Positions 35,812 through 42,437 of a stretch of DNA of 64,000 nucleotides are shown here, in pieces; the first letter of the stretch is position 1; each line of letters begins with the position of its first letter. The notes under the pieces are model-generated. The model was not told the origin of the DNA. It worked only from the letters and a program-made list of their open reading frames with translations, and did no database searches. The stretch is from Flavobacteriales bacterium UBA6049 (GTDB lineage: Bacteria > Bacteroidota > Bacteroidia > Flavobacteriales_G > Salibacteraceae), in the NCBI GenBank assembly GCA_002429085.1, contig DIYR01000166.1:1-64000 (forward strand), written 5' to 3'. A program made the position numbers and the translations under genes.

Positions 35812-35841
35812 GTGATTAGTTTTAGTTGGAATAAAAGTAAG

Positions 35842-35849
35842 CAAATCTA
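35842..35849 (-). promoter_or_regulatory. -7 element for the T9SS protein starting at 35811
   Basis: TAGATTTG on the minus strand is an exact TAnnTTTG match. The predicted start at about 35836 lies downstream of an in-frame ATG at 35844, supporting the shorter start. Confidence 0.45.
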
Positions 35850-35857
35850 CTAGTCAT

Positions 35858-35888
35858 AAAAAAAGCTCTAACGAGACCGTTAGAGCTT
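35858..35888 (-). terminator. Terminator of the cyclophilin-pheS transcript
   Basis: On the minus strand, stem AAGCTCTAACG/CGTTAGAGCTT with a 4-nt loop is followed by T7, 22 nt after the pheS stop. Confidence 0.9.
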
Positions 35889-35909
35889 CAATGCTTTTAA
35901 GTTGAACTA

Positions 35910-36938
35910 TTAAAAAGCTCCTTTGAATTGTTTTAGAAATCTAATATCGTTTTCTAAGAAGTAGCGAATATCATCTACACCATATCGCTGTGCTGCAATA
36001 CGTTCTAATCCCATCCCAAAGGCAAAACCAGAATAAGTGTTAGGATCGATATCGCAGTTTTTTAATACCTCTGGATCTACCATTCCACAACCCATAATCT
36101 CTAACCATCCTGTTCCTTTGGTCATACGGTAGTCTGCTTCTGTCTCCAAGCCCCAGTATACATCTACTTCAGCACTAGGCTCTGTAAATGGAAAGTAGCT
36201 AGGGCGCATTCTGATTTTTGTTTTACCAAAAAACTCTTTTGCGAAATATTGAATCACTTGCTTCATATCAGCGAACGAAACACCTTTATCTACGTACAAT
36301 CCTTCTACTTGGTGGAACATACTTAGTGAGCGAGCACTAATAGCTTCATTACGGTAAACTCTTCCAGGAGAGATGGTTCGAATTGGGGGCTTTTGACCTT
36401 CCATTACACGAACCTGAACAGATGAAGTGTGTGTTCTAAGTGCCATTGACTCTCCTTGCTTATTATCAATAAAGAAAGTATCCTGCATATCACGTGCAGG
36501 GTGTTCTTCTGGAAAGTTCAACGCAGAAAAGTTATGCCAGTCATCTTCAATTTCTGGCCCTTCAGAAATAGTGAATCCGATTCGTTCAAAGATTTCGATG
36601 ATCTCGTTTCTAACAATTGAAACGGGGTGACGTGCACCAACTTCGATAGGATATCCTGGACGAGTCAAATCTAACTGTTCCGCAGTGACACTAGCTTTAG
36701 CTTGCCCAATAGTAGCTTGTAACGAATCGAATTTTTCTTGAGCTTGTTTCTTTAATTCATTTAATCGTTGACCAAACTCTTTCTTCTGCTCATTAGGAAC
36801 ATCTTTAAAAGCAGCAAAGAGGTCTTTAATTATGTTTTTGGACCCTAAGAATCGGATGCGGAATTGCTCTAATTCTTCGACATTGGACACATTATATGCT
36901 TCTACTTCTTGGCTATACTCTGCTACTTTATCTAACAT
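35910..36938 (-). CDS. pheS: Phenylalanine-tRNA ligase alpha subunit
   Basis: A 342-aa class II synthetase subunit that charges tRNA-Phe together with PheT (not in this window). The N-terminal coiled coil (residues 1-90) binds tRNA. Motif 2 is in VYRNEAISARSLSMFHQVEG, the Phe pocket in RMRPSYFPFTEPSAEVDV, and motif 3 in GFAFGMGLERIAAQRYG, ending DIRFLKQF. The length is normal. It lies 28 nt after a cyclophilin gene on the same strand and is followed by a strong terminator. Confidence 0.97.
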   Translation of the reverse strand: MLDKVAEYSQEVEAYNVSNVEELEQFRIRFLGSKNIIKDLFAAFKDVPNEQKKEFGQRLNELKKQAQEKFDSLQATIGQAKASVTAEQLDLTRPGYPIEVGARHPVSIVRNEIIEIFERIGFTISEGPEIEDDWHNFSALNFPEEHPARDMQDTFFIDNKQGESMALRTHTSSVQVRVMEGQKPPIRTISPGRVYRNEAISARSLSMFHQVEGLYVDKGVSFADMKQVIQYFAKEFFGKTKIRMRPSYFPFTEPSAEVDVYWGLETEADYRMTKGTGWLEIMGCGMVDPEVLKNCDIDPNTYSGFAFGMGLERIAAQRYGVDDIRYFLENDIRFLKQFKGAF

Positions 36939-36966
36939 CTACCTTGAATTTGCTGCGAAAATAGGA

Positions 36967-37794
36967 CTATTTCAAAAGTTGAATTGAAAACACGATATCT
37001 TCTACAGGTCTATCGTTTCTATCAGTAGTTACAGATGCTATAGAATCAAGTACGTTGAAGCCAGAAATCATTTCTCCAAATACTGTGTAAGAACCATCTA
37101 AATGAGGTGTGCCTCCAACTGTGGAGTAAACTTGGCGTTGTTGCTCGGTAAAGTTTATGTCTTCCATTTGTGGTAAAATCAAAGAGTCTAAAGCCTGTTT
37201 TACAGTTGCAATTTGAAGAGAATCGTTTGATCGATATGCCTGTGCAGTGGCTTTTTTTAATGAATCATTCTCTGACAGTTTAAATAACTCGTTTGACTTT
37301 TGCTGGTATGCATGTTGTCGAACTCGTTGTTCTAGCTGTTCTAGTTGTTCGTTATTCATCACTCTTCCTTGTACTAAATAGAATTGACAAGCAGAGCTTG
37401 CTTTATTTGGGTTGATATTGTCCGGTTCTCGTGCTGCAGCTAAAACACCATGCTTATGAATTATTGTGTCTACAAATTCTGCTGGAACCTCATAATCAAG
37501 TTTTCCGTTTCCAAGTTTTTGATTTGGCTTAGCGTTTCTAGAATCAGGGTCACCTCCTTGAATCATGAATCCATAGATTACACGATGAAACAGTAAGGAG
37601 TCGTAAAAACCATCTTCTATGAGTTTCACGAAATTATCTCGATGTTGTGGCGTTTCATTATAAAGCTTGGCCTGAATTTCACCATAACTTGTTTGTATGG
37701 AGACAACCCTTTCGGTATGAATTGAATCTATAGATTGACTATATGATTGAATAGCAAGTAGTAGAGAGGCTAAAAATATGCTCAAATGGCGCAT
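36967..37794 (-). CDS. Secreted cyclophilin-type peptidyl-prolyl isomerase
   Basis: A 275-aa protein with a signal peptide (residues 1-20, ending QSYSQ), so it probably acts in the periplasm on folding of exported proteins. Cyclophilin motifs are LYNETPQHRDNFVKL, FHRVIYGFMIQGGDPDS, SSACQFYLVQG and GSYTVFGEMISG. About 90 residues rich in Gln, Lys and Glu are inserted between QFYLVQG and the HLDGSYTVFGE strand, splitting the core domain, a pattern I recall from other Bacteroidota PPIases. ATG 37794 begins the signal peptide and is preferred to an earlier one. Confidence 0.9.
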   Translation of the reverse strand: MRHLSIFLASLLLAIQSYSQSIDSIHTERVVSIQTSYGEIQAKLYNETPQHRDNFVKLIEDGFYDSLLFHRVIYGFMIQGGDPDSRNAKPNQKLGNGKLDYEVPAEFVDTIIHKHGVLAAAREPDNINPNKASSACQFYLVQGRVMNNEQLEQLEQRVRQHAYQQKSNELFKLSENDSLKKATAQAYRSNDSLQIATVKQALDSLILPQMEDINFTEQQRQVYSTVGGTPHLDGSYTVFGEMISGFNVLDSIASVTTDRNDRPVEDIVFSIQLLK

Positions 37795-37802
37795 AGCTGT
37801 TT

Positions 37803-37810
37803 TAAATTTG
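37803..37810 (+). promoter_or_regulatory. -7 element for the lipoprotein starting at 37845
   Basis: TAAATTTG is an exact match 35 nt before the ATG, in the 50-nt gap shared with the divergent cyclophilin gene. Confidence 0.4.
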
Positions 37811-37844
37811 TAGTTTAGCACGATTCGATAAAAGTATAACAGAG

Positions 37845-38258
37845 ATGAAGAAGCTTGGAATATATTGGATGATTGTTGGAGTTCTAGGATTTGTAACGAT
37901 TAGTTGCGATGATGAAGATGATGATCCTACAATTGCCCAAGTATTAGTTGAAACAGTAGATAAGAAGATTGTTCCAGGTGCCAATGTTACACTTGTTTGT
38001 GAGTCCTCTCAAAATAAAGAGTGTAATATCTTGATTGAAGGAGTTAGTGATGAGAATGGAGTTTTTGAAACTAGACGAGATTTATCTCAAATTTTACGTG
38101 TTTCGAGTTATAAAATTGTGAATGATACAGAGGTGGTTGGCGTGCCACCAGATACAACATTGGTGATCACTCGAGATAGCATCTGTGGTGAAACATTCAT
38201 AAACATTATTGAGAATGAAACGAGCCGCCAGACTGTTGTGCTTTACTCGTGTAATTAA
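37845..38258 (+). CDS. Hypothetical lipoprotein with Ig-like domain
   Basis: A 137-aa protein with a lipoprotein signal ending VTISC (Cys21), an Asp-rich spacer, and one predicted beta-sandwich resembling carboxypeptidase regulatory or Ig-like folds (AQVLVETVDKKIVPGANVTLVC, GVSDENGVFETRRD). Two Cys pairs may form disulfides. The specific role is unknown; it is probably anchored in the envelope. Its last 53 nt overlap the convergent gene that ends at 38206. Confidence 0.75.
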   Translation: MKKLGIYWMIVGVLGFVTISCDDEDDDPTIAQVLVETVDKKIVPGANVTLVCESSQNKECNILIEGVSDENGVFETRRDLSQILRVSSYKIVNDTEVVGVPPDTTLVITRDSICGETFINIIENETSRQTVVLYSCN

Positions 38259-38568
38259 TAATTGCATCTTTCATTAAACGATCTTGCTCTTCTGGTTTTA
38301 AGAAGGGCAATTTTTTTATACGCTTAAAATGGGGCCAACCGTCTTCATCTTCACCCAAAAAGGTATAATACCCATATGGTTCTAACACAGTACACACTGC
38401 AATGTGTACTAAATCCATTTTTTGATCTTTCGAAAACTCTTGATATCCTTTTCCTAGTTCTTGAACACCAATCAAGAACAGTATTGCATCTACATCTGTA
38501 TTCATTTGAAATAGCTCATCGTACCATTTCTTACAGCGATGCCAATCTTGCTCAAACTCCCAATCCAT
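38206..38568 (-). CDS. Conserved Bacteroidota protein of unknown function
   Basis: A 120-aa soluble acidic protein (DWEFEQDWHRCKKWYDELF, AILFLIGVQELGKG, DLVHIAVCTVLEPYGYY, DGWPHFKR). From memory, very similar short proteins with the LIGxQELGKG and DGWPHF motifs occur across Bacteroidota without an assigned function. It has its own exact -7 element 19 nt upstream, which supports expression. Its 3' end overlaps a convergent lipoprotein gene by 53 nt. Confidence 0.8.
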   Translation of the reverse strand: MDWEFEQDWHRCKKWYDELFQMNTDVDAILFLIGVQELGKGYQEFSKDQKMDLVHIAVCTVLEPYGYYTFLGEDEDGWPHFKRIKKLPFLKPEEQDRLMKDAIINYTSKAQQSGGSFHSQ

Positions 38569-38586
38569 TCCTCTATTTCTTGATTA

Positions 38587-38594
38587 CAAAAGTA
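38587..38594 (-). promoter_or_regulatory. -7 element for the conserved gene starting at 38568
   Basis: TACTTTTG on the minus strand is an exact TAnnTTTG match, predicting a leader of about 13 nt. Confidence 0.5.
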
Positions 38595-38681
38595 GGGATT
38601 GCCTTATTCACAATTGAGTTGTGATAATACCTTGGTATTTGTTCAGCATTTCATAGGAGTGCTGGCTTAATTTCGTAGGTA

Positions 38682-39215
38682 ATGAATACGCTCGATATTA
38701 TTCTCTTAGTTCCTTTAGCATTTGGACTTGTACGCGGTTTTATGCGGGGTTTCATTATTGAGATAGCGAGTTTAGTGGCCCTTGTTATTGGAGTTTACGG
38801 AGCAATCCATTTCTCGTTTTTCGCAGAAGATTTAATTAAGGAAAATGCAAATCTCGAAGGAAACACACTTTCAATAGCTGCGTTTGCAACTACTTTCATC
38901 ATTATAGTATTAGGGATTCATCTAGGAGCTAGAGTTCTCCAAAAAGTGCTTTCACTAGCTGCACTTGGTTTGGTTAATAGGATTGCAGGAGGTGTTTTTG
39001 GTTTTTTGAAATGGGGAATCATTGCTAGCTTTTCAATTGTTTTTTTGAACGGAATGGGAGGCGGACTAGGAATCATTTCTAATGAATCTAAGAAAGACTC
39101 GATGCTTTATGAGCCAGTAGCCATGTTTGGACCTACTATACTACCCTTAGTAACTGAGAGCAGTTGGTACAAAGAGTTGAAATTAGATCAAGTATCGTCA
39201 GAAATTTCGATTTAA
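38682..39215 (+). CDS. CvpA-family membrane protein
   Basis: A 177-aa protein with four predicted membrane helices. The N-terminal TLDIILLVPLAFGLVRGFMRGFI and the later LVNRIAGGVFGFLKWGI are the CvpA signature segments. E. coli CvpA is needed for colicin V production and envelope stress resistance; the role in Bacteroidota is unknown. TAATTTCG, a one-mismatch -7 element, lies only 6 nt before the ATG, hinting at a very short leader. Confidence 0.87.
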   Translation: MNTLDIILLVPLAFGLVRGFMRGFIIEIASLVALVIGVYGAIHFSFFAEDLIKENANLEGNTLSIAAFATTFIIIVLGIHLGARVLQKVLSLAALGLVNRIAGGVFGFLKWGIIASFSIVFLNGMGGGLGIISNESKKDSMLYEPVAMFGPTILPLVTESSWYKELKLDQVSSEISI

Positions 39216-39260
39216 TAATTTAGTCAATACAGTTTCTAGTATTTGTTTTTATGGCTAGTC

Positions 39261-39268
39261 TATATTTG
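39261..39268 (+). promoter_or_regulatory. -7 element for the S41 protease operon
   Basis: TATATTTG is an exact match with its end 10 nt before the ATG, predicting a leader of about 5 nt. A TTTG lies 15 nt upstream of it (39242-39245), closer than usual. Confidence 0.45.
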
Positions 39269-39278
39269 GTCATAGCTA

Positions 39279-41369
39279 ATGATTTATTTTAAAACCAAAC
39301 CACAAGCGATTGTTACACTGCTTTTTTGTGTATTCGCCTATTCGCAATCCTTTGCTCAACAAGCTTCATTTTGTTCAGAATATCAAAATGTTGTTCGCTT
39401 GTTTGCGCGATATCATCTTGTGCCAATTCAAGAAGTTTCTGAAGACCAGAGAAAGGATTTATTTAAATACACCTTGTTGTCAATTGATTCTAAAAGAAAC
39501 CTATTCTTACAATCTGATATAGATCTTCTGCAAAAGGAGTTTGGTATCACACAACTAGATTCAACAAGTTGTCCAGAATCGTTTGTTTTAAAGCTAGCTG
39601 AAAGACTTGAAGATGCAGTAACTAGAAGAGATTCAATTTTAAATTCTTTAGAGAATAGCGAGTTAGATTTTTCTTCAGGCAGAGCATATTCTGCTATGTT
39701 GAACAATTATAAAGCCACTGTTGACGAGTTAGCTACGTATTGGCATGACAAACTTTGTGTGAATTACGCATGGTATTCTTATTATCACACAGATAGTAGT
39801 GACCTATCTGAACCAAAATTTCTTTCCAATAAAGTAGAGGCAGACAGTGTATCAAGATCTTATTTGAGTAGGTTTAAATGTACATATGGTCAGTTAGATT
39901 GGGAAGAAAGTTATTTATTGAGTAAGGAGGCATTCATGGTTGCTTATGCCCACTTGTATGACCCACACTCCTCTTATTTTAATGCAACTCAAAATGAATC
40001 TTTCGAAAGCGATCTTTCAGAAAACACTTTTCAAACTGGCGTTGTTTTTAGTGAGAATGAAGGTGGCTTGTTAGCTATTGATAAAGTTTTGCAGGGAAGT
40101 GCAGCTTGGAATAATCAAAATATAGAAGTTGGAGACATTCTTTTAGAAGTAGAAGTTGATCGCGAGCAGTTAGATTTGAGTTGTTTTTCATCTAGCATGA
40201 TAGAGCAAGTAACTAGTAGCGGGCATGCTACAACTGTGAAGTTTAGGTTGCTGAAAAAAACAGGAGTAGAGATTCAAGCAACTATTATTACTACCCAATT
40301 AACAAATCAAGATAACTTGATAGGTGCGTTTATTCTAAATGGTCAAGAACCTGTTGGGTATGTTGAGCTGCCAGGGTTTTACACAAGCTGGGAAAATGAA
40401 GATGATTTAGGGTGTGCAAACGATGTAGGAACTGCGGTTTTACGCTTAATGGATGATGGAATTAACGGATTAATTCTTGATTTGCGCGGAAATGGAGGGG
40501 GGTCTTTATACGAGGCTTTAGCTCTCAGTGGAGCGTTTGTAAATGAAGGTAGTATGTTTATTTACAAAACAAGTGGCGATAAAGCTAGGTTGCGAAAAGA
40601 CCCTAATAGAGGCAAAGTGTACAACGGCCCTCTGGTTGTTTTGATTGATGAATATAGCGCATCGGCATCAGAAATTACGGCAGCAATACTAAGAGACTTT
40701 AATAGAGCAGTGATTGTGGGTGTACCTAGCTATGGTAAGGCAAGTGGGCAGTTCGTAATACCGAGCAATTTTAAGTTAAACGAAACGAACTCTAATGATG
40801 ATCCGAATGGCTTTGTTAAAATTACTCATCTCGAAATCCACAATTTGTATGGTGGTTCTCACCAAGGGAATGGTTTGACTCCTGATGTGGTGCTACCATC
40901 AATTTATTCTAGTAAAACAGATCATGAGGCTGACGAACGAAATGCATTGTTATTCGATTCATTGATGCGCAAAACGTATTTCACACCAGAAGTAGAGTTG
41001 CCACTAGAAAAGTTAAGAATTAGTGGTTTACAAAGAATTGAAGCTGATACTGCTGGTTTAGCTTATATAAGAGATAGACAGCGCTTAATTGATGGGCTTT
41101 TTAGTAGTACCATTACTATTGAAAGAAAAACACTATTCAACTACTTTAGGACCAAAGATCAAGATTATAAAGAGTTTGTCGAGTTAGATTATTCTCAACC
41201 TGCATTTAATGCTACAACACCTTCTTATTACGAGCGTATAAATCTTGTAAGCGAAGTTCAAAAAACATATACCAATAACGCTATATCTTCAATAGAGCGA
41301 GATTACCAGATAACGCAGGCCTACCACGTCATTTGTAACTTAATCAATATCTTAAATAGTAAGAAATGA
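39279..41369 (+). CDS. S41-family C-terminal processing peptidase with PDZ domain
   Basis: A 696-aa periplasmic protease with a signal peptide (residues 1-27, ending SQSFAQ). Residues 28-240 are a helical N-terminal domain, about 245-335 a PDZ-like domain (VVFSENEGGLLAIDKVLQGSAA, GDILLEV), and 345-550 the S41 core with LDLRGNGGGSLYEA, the catalytic Ser in EYSASASEI (about 460) and the Lys in SYGKASGQ (about 486). It is a Prc/Tsp-type protease that degrades or trims envelope proteins. Its stop overlaps the next start by 4 nt, so it is translationally coupled to a coiled-coil protein that may be its adaptor or substrate; that link is inferred. Confidence 0.9.
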   Translation: MIYFKTKPQAIVTLLFCVFAYSQSFAQQASFCSEYQNVVRLFARYHLVPIQEVSEDQRKDLFKYTLLSIDSKRNLFLQSDIDLLQKEFGITQLDSTSCPESFVLKLAERLEDAVTRRDSILNSLENSELDFSSGRAYSAMLNNYKATVDELATYWHDKLCVNYAWYSYYHTDSSDLSEPKFLSNKVEADSVSRSYLSRFKCTYGQLDWEESYLLSKEAFMVAYAHLYDPHSSYFNATQNESFESDLSENTFQTGVVFSENEGGLLAIDKVLQGSAAWNNQNIEVGDILLEVEVDREQLDLSCFSSSMIEQVTSSGHATTVKFRLLKKTGVEIQATIITTQLTNQDNLIGAFILNGQEPVGYVELPGFYTSWENEDDLGCANDVGTAVLRLMDDGINGLILDLRGNGGGSLYEALALSGAFVNEGSMFIYKTSGDKARLRKDPNRGKVYNGPLVVLIDEYSASASEITAAILRDFNRAVIVGVPSYGKASGQFVIPSNFKLNETNSNDDPNGFVKITHLEIHNLYGGSHQGNGLTPDVVLPSIYSSKTDHEADERNALLFDSLMRKTYFTPEVELPLEKLRISGLQRIEADTAGLAYIRDRQRLIDGLFSSTITIERKTLFNYFRTKDQDYKEFVELDYSQPAFNATTPSYYERINLVSEVQKTYTNNAISSIERDYQITQAYHVICNLINILNSKK

Positions 41370-42391
41370 AACAACTAACATCACTATTTATTGGAAGTAT
41401 ACTTGCTTTCAGTATTTCAGCTCAAGACATGTCAAATGCTGGAACTTATATGGATTATTTTAATGAAATCTACGAGCCTATTCAGAAAGACATGTGGGAT
41501 TACACGAGTTCTGTTGCTAAAGGGAAAAAGGCAAAGAAAATTGATAAGAAAAGAGTTGAATTATTGCAAACGTATGCCACTGCAGAAAGTAAGGTTAGCA
41601 GAGCGAAAGCTTTTGAAGATGATACTAGTTTAAGAGATGAAGTAGAGAAGTGGTTAAAAACATGTCAGATCATCTTGAATGAAGATTATGGTAAAATAAT
41701 GGATTTGGAAGAGTTGTCAGAGTCAAGCTATGATAACATGGAGGCTTATATTAAGGCTCGCCAATTAGCTGGAGATCATATGGAGGAAGCGAATGCAAAC
41801 CTTTCTTCTGCTACTGAAACCTTTGCAAGAGAACATGGTGTTAAGTTAATTGAATCTGAAAGTAAGCTTGGGAATAAGTTAGAAAAAGCAGGTGAAGTAT
41901 TCGATTACTATGATGAGATTTATCTAGTTTTTTTTAAGCCCTATAAGCAAGAGATGTATTTGATGGATGCTGTAAATTCAGGAGATGTTCCTGCCATTGA
42001 GCAAAACAGAAAAATGCTACTTGATGATGCTGTTGAAGCACAGGATAAATTGAAAGAGATTAATTCATTGAATAGCGATCCTACACTAGTAGATGCCGCA
42101 AAAGAAATGATGGCTTTTTACAAGGATGAGGCCGAGAAAGAGGCTCTTGTTTATAAAGAGTTTTTCATGACCAAAGAAAGATTCGAAACAGTTAAAGCTT
42201 CGTTTGAAGCATTAAAAAAGAAAGATCAAACACAAGAAGCTGTAGATGAGTATAACGGAGCAATAAATGATTACAATGCAGCTGTAGAAGCCTATAATGA
42301 AACAAATAACTCATTGAATGAGCAGCGAGAAAAAGCACTGAATAACTGGAACAAATCTGTCGATAAGTTTTTAAGTAAACATGCTATTTAA
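41366..42391 (+). CDS. Secreted coiled-coil protein with an internal duplication, possibly LIC11966-like
   Basis: A 341-aa protein with a signal peptide (residues 1-19, ending SISAQ), then almost entirely helical and highly charged. Two halves look duplicated: YMDYFNEIYEPIQKDMWDYT near residue 28 and VFDYYDEIYLVFFKPYKQEM near 178, each followed by a helix and an L-x-D-x-x-L-x-D motif (DDTSLRDE; SDPTLVDA). The C-terminal 60 residues are Asn/Glu-rich coiled coil. It resembles proteins annotated as LIC11966-family surface proteins, from memory only. It is coupled by ATGA overlap to the S41 protease gene. Confidence 0.72.
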   Translation: MKQLTSLFIGSILAFSISAQDMSNAGTYMDYFNEIYEPIQKDMWDYTSSVAKGKKAKKIDKKRVELLQTYATAESKVSRAKAFEDDTSLRDEVEKWLKTCQIILNEDYGKIMDLEELSESSYDNMEAYIKARQLAGDHMEEANANLSSATETFAREHGVKLIESESKLGNKLEKAGEVFDYYDEIYLVFFKPYKQEMYLMDAVNSGDVPAIEQNRKMLLDDAVEAQDKLKEINSLNSDPTLVDAAKEMMAFYKDEAEKEALVYKEFFMTKERFETVKASFEALKKKDQTQEAVDEYNGAINDYNAAVEAYNETNNSLNEQREKALNNWNKSVDKFLSKHAI

Positions 42392-42398
42392 AGCATCG

Positions 42399-42429
42399 AA
42401 AAAGGCGAGATATTTATCTCGCCTTTTTT
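42399..42429. terminator. Bidirectional terminator ending both the S41 operon and the LamG operon
   Basis: Perfect stem AAAAAGGCGAGATA/TATCTCGCCTTTTT with a 2-nt loop, with T6 on the plus strand and A5 on the left arm. It lies 8 nt after one stop and 9 nt beyond the convergent one. Confidence 0.93.
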
Positions 42430-42437
42430 GTGAAGTA

